In this document: piece after piece, positions 33,507 to 42,332 of the stretch
Numbering within the stretch: position 1 is the stretch's first letter
Layout: every line of letters starts with the position of its first letter
DNA from: Priestia megaterium
GTDB taxonomy: Bacteria; Bacillota; Bacilli; Bacillales; Bacillaceae_H
Direction: 5' to 3'
DNA length: 64,000 nt
Assembly: GCA_008180335.1 (NCBI GenBank)
Contig: VTEF01000003.1
Coordinates: 124,001 to 188,000, forward strand
The notes under the pieces: generated by a model
Told to the model about the DNA's origin: nothing
The model's input: the letters and a program-made list of their open reading frames with translations, nothing else
The model's database searches: none
Made by a program: the position numbers and the translations under genes

Positions 33507-35216
33507 TTATGCATCCAATATCGATTTAATAAATTTTTCAACAACCGCTTCATCATTTGGCAAAAATGGAAGTGCACCAATTCCTACTTTATAAATACTC
33601 TTGTAAAAATGATGCTGTTCATACGAGGCAGTGTCGCCAGGAAATAAAACAATTGCTTTTTTTACTATACGATTCCCGCTATCATTTACCAGGGAATCTC
33701 TATATCGATGCATGGTGTTTATGTCTTCTTCTTTTGCTATAAGTTTATTGTCTTTTTGGCGAACTCTATACTTAGCATCAAACACATATACATCATGCGT
33801 ACCATCCTTTCTTGCAATTTCCAAAAGTAAGTCTGGTCTTTGCGCAACAGTGTGTGTGTTTGTAAATTCATATTGGTAAGACAGTGTTATCTTTTCTCCC
33901 TTATAAGACACAAACTCATGATAGGATGAGTTCATATTTACATATAAGCCGCTTGTGGTGACATTTATGGCATCATGTGTAACTAAGTTGAAATATGCAA
34001 GTAAAATCTCCCTAAATCGCATGTACACCCAATATTCATATAGCTGTGCGATGTTTTTTAATGACAGTTTGTAAAACTCTCCGTGCAAAGCTAAACCTCT
34101 CGTCAACAAACTGTAATACCGGCAAACATCTCGATAGCGCGGTGCTATTCTCACTGTATGAGGAATGTTGTCAAATCTCTGATTTTGAATACTCTTCCAA
34201 AATCTAGTGGCAAGATTATGTCTAATTTGATCTTGCATGCTTGTTAGCTGATTAATCATCGCTCTATACGATACCATTTTGTTTATTTCTTGCTGTCTTT
34301 CTAAAATTAACGTAATAAGTTGTTCAATTTTTTTGCTGATTTGCTTTAACATCCACTTTATTGTTTGATTTTCAATGTTATTGATTGATTCAATATGAGT
34401 GACACTTAGCGCTTTTTTAGGAACAACTCGCTGCTTACGCGTAATTTTGACTCCGCGAGAAGAGCTTTCTAAATAATTAGGATGAGTTCGTATATATGCA
34501 ATCGAGCGATTATCTTGCTTTTTCACTTGATCACCTCGTACAACATCATATTTAGAGTGAACTGATCGAACCGGCTGCATTTGAATCTGGTTTACTTGCA
34601 TCATTAGCGGCTTAAAATAACGAGATAAAACATGAAAAAAATCCATCCAATTTCCCTCTCTTGACCAGACTGTTCCAGCTTCTACATATGTCTTCCCTAT
34701 TATGTCATATGCGATGTCATGAACGGATTTATTTACTTGTTCTACAAGGTTTACATAGTCATTTTTATAACTCATTTTAGATGGAAATACTTCTAACGTG
34801 AATGATAAATACTTTTCGTTCCCATCGTAAAATTCAAATGTAGAAAACCCAACTTCATTTTGAAACTGAACAGCGCCAACAAGCAATGATTCGTGCTCTA
34901 GATTTATGAACTGAAAAGCCTGCTCTACAGCTGGTGAATCATGCTTTATTTGAAGCTTTCTTTTCCCCTTGCATACAACCATTATTTCATAACGTTCATT
35001 TTCAAAAAACAATGGCTGAAGAGGTGGTGAGCTCGTAAGCTTTTGTTTTTGTTTATCAAATACGTATACTTGGTTAATCCCTTTTCCGGTACATGAAAAG
35101 AACATTGTCTCATCCGTTGTTTTGATTGGCTTAACGGCTCTGCCTGTAATTGTAACTGTACAGCCTTTCATCTCAATTTTAACGAACGGTATTTGTCCAG
35201 AACGATGTATATCCAT
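33507..35216 (-). CDS. McrC-like DUF2357 PD-(D/E)XK restriction nuclease
   Basis: This 569-residue protein starts at ATG 35216, ten bases after AAGGCGG; a TTG at 35225 is too close to that site. The first ~300 residues form the DUF2357 region. The C-terminal nuclease domain carries LYEYW (Glu about 394), QRPDLLLEI (Asp about 462) and VYVFDAKYR (Asp about 480, Lys about 482), the D-x(n)-D-x-K core of McrC/LlaJI-type nucleases, followed by MHRYRDSLV. The gene overlaps the upstream AAA+ gene by 38 bp, so both are made together. Expected role: the cleaving subunit of a modification- or phage-DNA-dependent restriction complex. No methyltransferase or target-binding subunit is adjacent. Confidence 0.85.
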   Translation of the reverse strand: MDIHRSGQIPFVKIEMKGCTVTITGRAVKPIKTTDETMFFSCTGKGINQVYVFDKQKQKLTSSPPLQPLFFENERYEIMVVCKGKRKLQIKHDSPAVEQAFQFINLEHESLLVGAVQFQNEVGFSTFEFYDGNEKYLSFTLEVFPSKMSYKNDYVNLVEQVNKSVHDIAYDIIGKTYVEAGTVWSREGNWMDFFHVLSRYFKPLMMQVNQIQMQPVRSVHSKYDVVRGDQVKKQDNRSIAYIRTHPNYLESSSRGVKITRKQRVVPKKALSVTHIESINNIENQTIKWMLKQISKKIEQLITLILERQQEINKMVSYRAMINQLTSMQDQIRHNLATRFWKSIQNQRFDNIPHTVRIAPRYRDVCRYYSLLTRGLALHGEFYKLSLKNIAQLYEYWVYMRFREILLAYFNLVTHDAINVTTSGLYVNMNSSYHEFVSYKGEKITLSYQYEFTNTHTVAQRPDLLLEIARKDGTHDVYVFDAKYRVRQKDNKLIAKEEDINTMHRYRDSLVNDSGNRIVKKAIVLFPGDTASYEQHHFYKSIYKVGIGALPFLPNDEAVVEKFIKSILDA

Positions 35217-36813
35217 ACGTTTCAAACCGCCTTATCATTTCCATAAGTTTACGTGCGCTTTTTGGAAACCTCATTCCTTCTGCATTAATAACTACTGTAT
35301 CAATGACATTATCCATCACAGCATTTGTACAATAGTGATATAGCTCTTTTAACACTTCAAAGGTATAACCATCTCCTCCGTTTATTCGGGGTAATATTTT
35401 TTGTAAGATTTGAAAATCAAATGCCTGATCAAATGTGAAAACGCCGCTTTTAACAGCATAAATCATATAAAAACAAACTTCATCTCGTACACGATACCCG
35501 ACTTGTATATCTAGCTGACTAAGCATTTCATTTATTTTCATTAGTTCATTTGTTACTTCATGAATAAGCTCAGGATGGTTTTTATATGCATCTTTTAAGT
35601 GAATATATGAACTTTGCAATTGATTCGTTTGAATCGCACGCAATGGTTTTTTGTCTTGTTGTAAAACATCAAATGAATCTAGTTTAATTGTGTTTAACTC
35701 AATTGTATTTGTTCTATCTAGCACTTTTTGACTGAAGTTGTGGGTGGTTTCATCCATATTTACGGTGCCAATAATAAGTAAATTTGCTGGTAAATAGATT
35801 TCACGAAACATTTTATGACCAGGAAAAAGGTAAGTTGTCTTAATTTTCTCATTCACCCATTTGCGACTTTCCATCACGCTTAATACTTCACTAAAATAAT
35901 GTTCAACTCGAGCTAAATTCATTTCATCTAAAATTGCTGCGTATGTATGAGCTGGCTGCTTTATTGCCTGCTGTACAATTGATAAAAATGAGCCTCTTCG
36001 AAAATCTCCACGCAAGTCAATATAACCAAGTAAATCCGAGCTGTCATGCCAATCTGGACGAACTGGAATTAATGCAAGCCTTCCATTACCAGAGGTCGCA
36101 CCAAGGCTCTCAGCTAAAAGTTGAGCAAGTTTTGTTTTACCTGTTCCACTCATCCCTGATAAAATGATAAACGGCTTTGTCTTTAAAGAAAAATACGCGT
36201 TAGCTATATCTGCGTGTGCAAAGGTAAATCCGCGACTCTCAATGTATTCTTGAATATGCAAAATAACATCTTTGTCGGTCATCATATCTTTGCTCATGCC
36301 ATGTGCTTTCGTAAATTGCTCACACATGCGTACTAGAAGTGAAAGATCGTCTTGAAGCTGTTCATTCGACGGAAAATCCTCTATATTGTAAGGGATATAA
36401 AGCGCTACTTTTGCCTCGAACTGTTTTGCCTCTTCACTTGTACCAAGCATCATATGATCATCTTTGACCACTTTGGGATGTTCAGGAGTAAAAAAGCGGA
36501 TATCTTTAATAGAAGCTGCTTGTCCAGTTAAACTTTGCATTATAACTGCGTAAATTCGTTGATAGTCCTCACTAAATAAGTAAGAAACAAGCACTTCACT
36601 TTCACTGTTTTTACTCGTTAATGTTATATATGGAAAACGTTTTGCATGATGCCCCGATACACGAGTATCTTCACGGTTAATTTCGTTCATTTTATAAAGA
36701 GAAATTGGTAGCCGGCGTGTCAGCATATTTTCAACTTCATGTTTCACAAGCACATCCCCATCTCTTTCAGGATAGTGCTTCGCTATATATAACAGGCGTT
36801 CACGTAAACTCAT
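35179..36813 (-). CDS. McrB-like AAA+ ATPase/GTPase with N-terminal DUF3578-like domain
   Basis: This 544-residue protein has an N-terminal domain (about 30-170; PYITLTSKN, VSYLFSEDYQRIYAVIMQ) resembling the DUF3578/MrcB-N sensor module. The AAA+ motor follows. Walker A GMSGTGKT is at 220-227 and Walker B AILDEMNLARVEHYFSEVL around Asp296-Glu297. The McrB-type signature region GTVNMDETTHNFSQKVLDR spans about 349-367, with Asn352, Asp354 and Arg367. In E. coli McrB the signature is MNxxDR; here it is VNMDETT, as in the DUF2357-associated branch. AAAGGAG precedes the ATG. The motor probably hydrolyses GTP or ATP and powers the downstream nuclease. A defence role follows from the family and was not shown here. 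Confidence 0.85.
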   Translation of the reverse strand: MSLRERLLYIAKHYPERDGDVLVKHEVENMLTRRLPISLYKMNEINREDTRVSGHHAKRFPYITLTSKNSESEVLVSYLFSEDYQRIYAVIMQSLTGQAASIKDIRFFTPEHPKVVKDDHMMLGTSEEAKQFEAKVALYIPYNIEDFPSNEQLQDDLSLLVRMCEQFTKAHGMSKDMMTDKDVILHIQEYIESRGFTFAHADIANAYFSLKTKPFIILSGMSGTGKTKLAQLLAESLGATSGNGRLALIPVRPDWHDSSDLLGYIDLRGDFRRGSFLSIVQQAIKQPAHTYAAILDEMNLARVEHYFSEVLSVMESRKWVNEKIKTTYLFPGHKMFREIYLPANLLIIGTVNMDETTHNFSQKVLDRTNTIELNTIKLDSFDVLQQDKKPLRAIQTNQLQSSYIHLKDAYKNHPELIHEVTNELMKINEMLSQLDIQVGYRVRDEVCFYMIYAVKSGVFTFDQAFDFQILQKILPRINGGDGYTFEVLKELYHYCTNAVMDNVIDTVVINAEGMRFPKSARKLMEMIRRFETYGYTSFWTNTVR

Positions 36814-36950
36814 TAGATCGCTCCTTTACCTATACATAAAAAGCATCGCCAAAAGACCACGCTTATCACCTATATATCATTCTAGTTTCTTCTAGTATAT
36901 AATATGTTTCAATTTTGTAAAAATGTTAACAGTTACTAGGTTAGTCTAGC

Positions 36951-36966
36951 CTTACAAATCTGTAAG
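36951..36966. promoter_or_regulatory. CTTACA-N4-TGTAAG palindrome
   Basis: Perfect 6-bp arms, with a third TGTAAGG half at about 36972-36978. It lies 85-100 bp before the small membrane gene at 37051 and 140 bp before the McrB-like gene on the other strand. Confidence 0.35.
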
Positions 36967-37050
36967 ATTAATGTAAGGTAGTTCACTTTTTTTTCATATG
37001 TATCCCTCTTACAATAAAAATAATCAATGAATTGAAAAGAAGGGATATAT

Positions 37051-37173
37051 ATGTTGAAATTATTATGTAAAGTTATAGCTGTTGTTTTACTGTTGTGTGG
37101 AGGATTCATAATTCTTTGCATCGCTGCTTCACAATTTATTACGGCTCGATTCACCCCCCTTTTTAAAGCGTGA
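37051..37173 (+). CDS. Small single-span membrane protein, 40 aa
   Basis: GAAGGGATATAT precedes ATG 37051. The 40 residues are MLKLLCKVIAVVLLLCGGFI followed by ILCIAASQF and a short basic tail ending FKA. A single hydrophobic helix spans about residues 4-29, with three cysteines. Such peptides may be small membrane regulators or toxin-like proteins, but there is no further evidence. It lies in the 600-bp gap between the McrB-like gene and the propeller protein gene, and no terminator is clear. Confidence 0.5.
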   Translation: MLKLLCKVIAVVLLLCGGFIILCIAASQFITARFTPLFKA

Positions 37174-37422
37174 GAGGGTATAGCTAATTTTCCTATTTAC
37201 CACTCTTTATATTACATATCTCAACTATAAAGGGAACGTATGAAAAATTAAATCTTCATCTTAATCAATATATAGTAAAGCAAGACGAAAAGTTGCTGCA
37301 CTTATAATTGGAGTGAAAATTAATTAAAAGAAAGCTTATAAAAAGACAACCCTATAAAAGGATTGCCTTCGGGACTATTTTTTATTTATCTAACTAGCAG
37401 GCAAACACCACTGATTGAAGCC

Positions 37423-39066
37423 TCACTTTATGCCTATCTCATAAACTGCTATAGTACCGGACATTTCATGTGTGGCAACTAACAACGGTTTTCTTGTTGG
37501 ACTACCTTTTGCTTCTATAAACTGCAAACCTTCTGGCGCTACGTCACCTTTAATTTTGTCACGATAATCACGGCTTGAGAAAAACGAAACAAATTCAGCT
37601 TTTTTCGGATTTGTCACATCATATACCATGATGCCACTTGTTCGTTCCAACCCAATAAACGCATACAGTTTCTTTCCAATTTTGCCTACTACAGCTGATT
37701 CTGGTTCGGGACCTTTAGCATTGCTTCGGGCATCTTTTTTTATTTTATCATTATCAGTATTAAAGTAATCTGGTAAAGCTGTTGCAGTAATCTTTTCAAA
37801 TTCATTCCCGCTATCATATACTTGTTTCATTGATTTTGCTTCATAAATGGAAAATGATCGGCCGCCGTGAACATAAAGTGCTTCGTATGTACCGTCTTTT
37901 TTCTTTCCATCTTCTAATGTAATTTTCATATCTTCTAATTGATCGAGCAGTCCGTCATTGACAAGTTGATTAAGCTGTTTTTGCGAAAATCCTTTATAAT
38001 ATTTAGCGTTCAAATGAATCTGATCCTTAATATCAGCGATTGTCCCCTCTTCTGAATAACCATCGTAATCGCGGGCATCCCCCTCATTTGGAGTAATAAT
38101 ATACTCTTTATTATTCACTGTAAAGGAATCGATGCCGTCTGGTTGGTACATGCCAAGTAAAGGAAATTGCTCAAGGTTGATTTCATCATCTTTCACTGCA
38201 TCCATGCTATTTTTTTTGAGAGAATGATCTTTAAACCCTAACCCATATACTCTCTCAAATTTTTTCGTTTGAAGGTTTAACTTTGCAATCCCGTTGTTTT
38301 CTTGAAGAACAACATATGCATACTTGCTGTCTTTTGAGACTTTTATATATTCAGGCTCAAATTGTTCAGCAAGTGTTCCTTTTGAGTTTTTACGTACATT
38401 TCTATCTATTTTCACACGATTTGTAAATTTTGCGTTTGTCACTTTTAATTTGGCATCCTTTTTTATAGATGCTGGGACTGAAATAATGGAAACGGATCCT
38501 TCTGGATTCTCACTGTAGTCATCATTTGGCTCCCCTTCATTTGCTGTTAACACTGACTTGCCATCAGATGTAAATGTCACCATATCAGGTAATGAACCAA
38601 CTTTTACACTCGTTAAATATTCTCCTTCTTTCGTTAAAAACACAACATAGCCCTGCTCAGTTTTTGGTTCACTTACAACCGATACAGCAATAAGGTTTTT
38701 AGTTGGATGCGCAGCAATACTTGTAATATCGCTTACTTTATCCATACCGAAATCAGCAAGAAACACTCGTTTAGAACTAGTCAGCTTCTCATTTCGATCA
38801 ATAGACTTAAAATCAATAATGTCGATAGCAGCTTCAGCACCATTCGTCACATAACCTTTTTTTGAGGTTTGATCATATGAAAATATTTCTGTTCCGCCCT
38901 CACCGGATTGGCTATCGTACCGAGCGATTTGTTGCACTTTCATCTGGGCCTTTCCTTCATGATACACATTTAACACTTCATCGCTTAATGCATATGACGG
39001 TAACGGCTGTGACAGAAATAATCCGATACTCAGACTAGCTGCAATCATTGATATCCTTTTTTTCAT
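37423..39066 (-). CDS. Exported choice-of-anchor I/beta-propeller protein
   Basis: This 547-residue protein has a cleavable signal peptide (residues 1-27, cleavage near PSYALS) and a full-length domain of the choice-of-anchor I type, often mislabelled alkaline phosphatase. Repeated beta-propeller elements are visible: DITSIAAHPTKNLIAVSVV, LPDMVTFTSDGKSVLTANEGEPN, EPEYIKVSKDSKYAYVVLQE and APEGLQFIEAKGSPT. No catalytic phosphatase motif was found. No cell-wall sorting signal or SLH domain follows, so it is probably secreted or loosely wall-bound. It is a single gene. Confidence 0.8.
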   Translation of the reverse strand: MKKRISMIAASLSIGLFLSQPLPSYALSDEVLNVYHEGKAQMKVQQIARYDSQSGEGGTEIFSYDQTSKKGYVTNGAEAAIDIIDFKSIDRNEKLTSSKRVFLADFGMDKVSDITSIAAHPTKNLIAVSVVSEPKTEQGYVVFLTKEGEYLTSVKVGSLPDMVTFTSDGKSVLTANEGEPNDDYSENPEGSVSIISVPASIKKDAKLKVTNAKFTNRVKIDRNVRKNSKGTLAEQFEPEYIKVSKDSKYAYVVLQENNGIAKLNLQTKKFERVYGLGFKDHSLKKNSMDAVKDDEINLEQFPLLGMYQPDGIDSFTVNNKEYIITPNEGDARDYDGYSEEGTIADIKDQIHLNAKYYKGFSQKQLNQLVNDGLLDQLEDMKITLEDGKKKDGTYEALYVHGGRSFSIYEAKSMKQVYDSGNEFEKITATALPDYFNTDNDKIKKDARSNAKGPEPESAVVGKIGKKLYAFIGLERTSGIMVYDVTNPKKAEFVSFFSSRDYRDKIKGDVAPEGLQFIEAKGSPTRKPLLVATHEMSGTIAVYEIGIK

Positions 39067-39297
39067 TTCATATCCCCTTTCCCATATCCCCTTTTAAAAT
39101 AGTTATAACTCTTATTTTAAAAATAAAATGTATAGCTTATATAAATAGAATGTAAAGTTTGTTTTCACATATTTAGTAAGCATAACTTCAATCATGCTAT
39201 AATTAAGAAAAAACCTTTTAAAATGCTAGTTATTCTAGCTGAATGACAGTTAAAAGATTAGATTAAATGAAATAGTGGGATTTATTTTGGAGGTTAT

Positions 39298-40056
39298 ATG
39301 TTACAAAACTTTGGTTTTTCTCAATATGAAAGTCAAGTATACGAAGCATTAATAGGAAGCAGCATGCCACTTGATGCTACATCTATTGTTAACTATTCAA
39401 ATGTACCAAAAGCAAAGATTTATGAAGTACTTAACAAAATGATTGAAAAGGGCCTTGTACTTAATACAATGGCCGGAAAGAAAAAATTATATTCAGCTGT
39501 ATCTCTTGATATCATCATTAAAAAGCTTACAGCTGAGTTTGAACAGGATATAAAATCCTTGAAATCATATAAGGTAAAAAGAACTTTCACTGACGACTAT
39601 GTATGGAATTTAAAAGATAAAGCTTCGATTTCAGCTAGTATAGAAGAATTGATCGCACAAGCAGAGCATTCTATTTTACTATCAGCTTGGAATACACAGC
39701 TTGAGCAATACCGTCCTCTTCTAGAACAAAAAGAAAAAGATGGAATCGATGTTGAAATTTTAACAATTGGTGATTTACATACAACTTTAGCCAATACAAG
39801 CACGCTTCATCCTATGGAGAATCACGATAAACTAGAGCCGTCTCAACTGCTGATTGTTGATGATCAATCTTTAATTTTCGCTGGAATTGAAAACGAAACA
39901 TGGAAAGCAATTAAAACAATGTCTCAACCCCTCGTTAAAGTATTCACTGATTTCTTCTATCATGATGTAGCACTGGCATATATTACAAAGAAATATCATA
40001 ATCAGCTTATTCATGATGAAAAAATAACACAACTACTAACTCGCTTGCGTTATTAA
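39298..40056 (+). CDS. TrmB-family transcriptional regulator
   Basis: This 252-residue protein has an N-terminal winged helix (LQNFGFSQYESQVYEALI, then the recognition part VPKAKIYEVLNKMIEKGLV at about residues 38-56) and the TrmB C-terminal effector domain (about 105-245). The latter has a phospholipase-D-like fold with SILLSAWNTQLEQYRPLLEQ and LLIVDDQSLIFAG. GGAGGTTAT precedes the ATG. The next gene on the same strand is an MFS pump, preceded by a TTACAGTTGTAA palindrome that may be the operator, so the regulator probably controls it in response to the pumped compound. Confidence 0.87.
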   Translation: MLQNFGFSQYESQVYEALIGSSMPLDATSIVNYSNVPKAKIYEVLNKMIEKGLVLNTMAGKKKLYSAVSLDIIIKKLTAEFEQDIKSLKSYKVKRTFTDDYVWNLKDKASISASIEELIAQAEHSILLSAWNTQLEQYRPLLEQKEKDGIDVEILTIGDLHTTLANTSTLHPMENHDKLEPSQLLIVDDQSLIFAGIENETWKAIKTMSQPLVKVFTDFFYHDVALAYITKKYHNQLIHDEKITQLLTRLRY

Positions 40057-40087
40057 AAGATTGCTTTATAAAAAGCAATCTTTTTTT
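40056..40087 (+). terminator. Terminator of the TrmB-type regulator gene
   Basis: AAAGATTGCTTT and AAAGCAATCTTT arms followed by TTTTATTTTTTT. Confidence 0.8.
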
Positions 40088-40126
40088 ATTTTTTTCTATT
40101 GAAAAGAATCTCTCGAAAGGTTACTA

Positions 40127-40138
40127 TTACAGTTGTAA
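40127..40138. promoter_or_regulatory. TTACA-GT-TGTAA palindrome, copy 2 (candidate operator)
   Basis: TTACAGTTGTAA is embedded in GTTAC-N10-GTAAC, 25 bp before the MFS start and after the regulator's terminator. The same 12-mer occurs at 33026. Confidence 0.35.
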
Positions 40139-40162
40139 CTTTTATGAAGAGGAGAAATTAAA

Positions 40163-41332
40163 ATGAATAAAAAAGTATACATACTTGCGATTGCTTCGTT
40201 TATTGTTGGAACGGTTGAGTTAATCTTAGGTGGAATTCTTGACCTTATCGCAAGTTCATTCAATGTATCTATTGCAAAAGCAGGATATTTAATTTCAATT
40301 TTCTCGCTTGTATATGCAATTTCTGCACCGATTCTATTGAATATAACAGCAAAAATCGAACGAAAAAAAGTGTATATGTGGGCGTTATTTATCTTTCTTA
40401 TAAGTAATATTTTATCAGCATACAGCATCGGATACACTATGCTTCTATTATCACGTATTCTTGCAGCGATGAGCGGATCGTTCATTATTGTTTTATCAAC
40501 TACAATGGCTTCGCGTATAGTAAAGCCTGAATATCAAGGCAGAGCACTTGGAGTAGTATTTATGGGAATTAGCGCCTCACTTGTCCTTGGTATTCCAATT
40601 GGAATCTTTATTGGAAATACATTTGGTTGGCGCGAAGTATTTATCATGATTGCTCTCTTAACAGCCGTTATTATGATCAGTGTATGGTTGACAATGGAAA
40701 AATTAGCTCCTTCTCCTGTTGTGCCTATTAAAAAGCAATTGCTGGCATTACGAAATTCTAAAATGATTGCGATTCATCTGGCAACGTTTTTTGTATTAGC
40801 TGGGCATTTAACCCTATATGCATATTTCACACCGTTTCTGCAAGAAACTTTAAATTTAAATAGTAATATGGTTACTCTTGTATATGGTATATTCGGAATT
40901 GCGGCAGTTATTGGCGGCGGACTCGGAGGAGTTCTTTCTGATAAATGGGGAGCTCCATCAGCAGTTATAGCGATAATCGGGACATTTTTTATCAGCATGG
41001 TTTCCTTGCCATTTGCAGTGAAATTACCATTTGTTATCTTTTTAATTTTAATGATTATTTGGAGTGCATTAAGCTGGGCAGTTTCACCTGCACAAAATAA
41101 TTTTATTATTCAAAGCACAAAAGATAACCCAGATGTGCTAATCAGTACGAATGTAGCCATTTCTCATTTAGGAATTGCAGCAGGATCGTATATTGGCGGG
41201 ATAATTATTAATGACTATTCTGTCTTATTGAACGGATGGGTAGGCGCCATTTTCGTGCTATTAGGTTTGTTTTGTTCTTTCTTTGCTGTTACAAAGCCAT
41301 CTTCAGCTACATCTACTGTTCATACTAAATAA
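40163..41332 (+). CDS. MFS transporter, DHA1 drug-efflux type
   Basis: This 389-residue protein has twelve predicted membrane segments. It matches the AraJ/CmlR-like DHA1 group: first segment ASFIVGTVELILGGILDLIA, motif C-like SASLVLGIPIGIFIGNTFGWR (GxxxGIPxG pattern of drug antiporters, about residues 135-155) and motif A-like GGVLSDKWG at about 255. AGAGGAG precedes the ATG. Regulation by the upstream TrmB protein is inferred from adjacency and the palindrome. Substrate unknown. Confidence 0.88.
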   Translation: MNKKVYILAIASFIVGTVELILGGILDLIASSFNVSIAKAGYLISIFSLVYAISAPILLNITAKIERKKVYMWALFIFLISNILSAYSIGYTMLLLSRILAAMSGSFIIVLSTTMASRIVKPEYQGRALGVVFMGISASLVLGIPIGIFIGNTFGWREVFIMIALLTAVIMISVWLTMEKLAPSPVVPIKKQLLALRNSKMIAIHLATFFVLAGHLTLYAYFTPFLQETLNLNSNMVTLVYGIFGIAAVIGGGLGGVLSDKWGAPSAVIAIIGTFFISMVSLPFAVKLPFVIFLILMIIWSALSWAVSPAQNNFIIQSTKDNPDVLISTNVAISHLGIAAGSYIGGIIINDYSVLLNGWVGAIFVLLGLFCSFFAVTKPSSATSTVHTK

Positions 41333-41368
41333 CAAAAGCTACTTGAAGCGACTTCAAGTAGCTTTTGT
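41332..41368. terminator. Bidirectional terminator between MFS and yihY-family genes
   Basis: A 17-bp perfect stem, ACAAAAGCTACTTGAAG and complement, around CGA. It includes the stop of the convergent gene. Confidence 0.88.
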
Positions 41369-42178
41369 TTTATGTGTGTTTCGATAATGTTGACCATTAA
41401 TCAGCCCACCAATTAACAAAATGGCAGCTGTTAAATAAAACCATATCATCAAAATGATAATACTTCCTAATTGACCGTAAATTTGAGAATATTTTCCAGA
41501 CTGAACATAATAAGAAAAACCAGTGGAAGCAACTTGCCATCCTAAGGTGGTAAAAACAGTGCCTGGCAATGCTTTTTTCCATGTTATTTTTGCGCTTGGC
41601 ACCATTTTATAAAAAAATACAAAAAATAAAAATAAAAAGCTCGTTCCTATCCACCACCTCACAAACGTCCAGCTCGTATACCAAAATTCCGGAATATCTA
41701 CTTTTGTTAAGATAAAATGACGGAAAACTTCTTCAATAATTGGTACAAATAAAGACAGCGATACAATAATCATAAAACCAAACGTTAAAATTAAGTCATT
41801 AATCAATGCATGTAAAAACCGCTGTTTTCGCTTAATTTGATGAGCATCATTCAATGAACGTACAAGAGATTGAACTGCCATTGAAGCAAGCCAAAATGTT
41901 GCTAATAAACTGAATGACAAAATTTTCTTCCCGCTTTGATTAATAACGGTGTTAATTGATCTTTCAATAAGCTCAAAAGCACTCGAAGGTACAAAGGGTC
42001 GGATTAATAAAAGTAAATTATTCGTATCAATCGGAAAAAATTTAAGTAACGAAAATAAAAAAATAATAAACGGGATAAATGATAGCAAAAAATAATAAGC
42101 CGTTTGTGCTGCTTGATCGAAAAAGCGCTCTGTAAAAAATCGCTGCATTACCGTCTTTGATGTTTGAATCACCGGCAT
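41354..42178 (-). CDS. YihY/BrkB-family membrane protein
   Basis: This 274-residue protein with six hydrophobic segments contains the family landmarks AAQTAYYFLLSFIPFIIFLFSLL (residues 22-45), LATFWLASMAVQSLVRSLNDAH (about 92-113) and GQLGSIIILMIWFYLTAAILLIGG near the end. The family was once annotated as ribonuclease BN. That activity belongs to another gene, and the true role (possibly envelope-related transport) is unsettled. Single gene; no good SD was identified next to the ATG (TACATGCCGG context). Confidence 0.86.
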   Translation of the reverse strand: MPVIQTSKTVMQRFFTERFFDQAAQTAYYFLLSFIPFIIFLFSLLKFFPIDTNNLLLLIRPFVPSSAFELIERSINTVINQSGKKILSFSLLATFWLASMAVQSLVRSLNDAHQIKRKQRFLHALINDLILTFGFMIIVSLSLFVPIIEEVFRHFILTKVDIPEFWYTSWTFVRWWIGTSFLFLFFVFFYKMVPSAKITWKKALPGTVFTTLGWQVASTGFSYYVQSGKYSQIYGQLGSIIILMIWFYLTAAILLIGGLINGQHYRNTHKTKAT

Positions 42179-42332
42179 GTACTCCTTTTCTGTTATTCAA
42201 AGTTCAAGACATATGCTGTACTGCTTAATACCAATTCAAATTTATTCATTATCATCGTCATATAAATCAAAATTTATCCTTCGTTCATACAACAGTGATT
42301 ACGAGCACAGCCAATAATAAAGAATAGATAAA

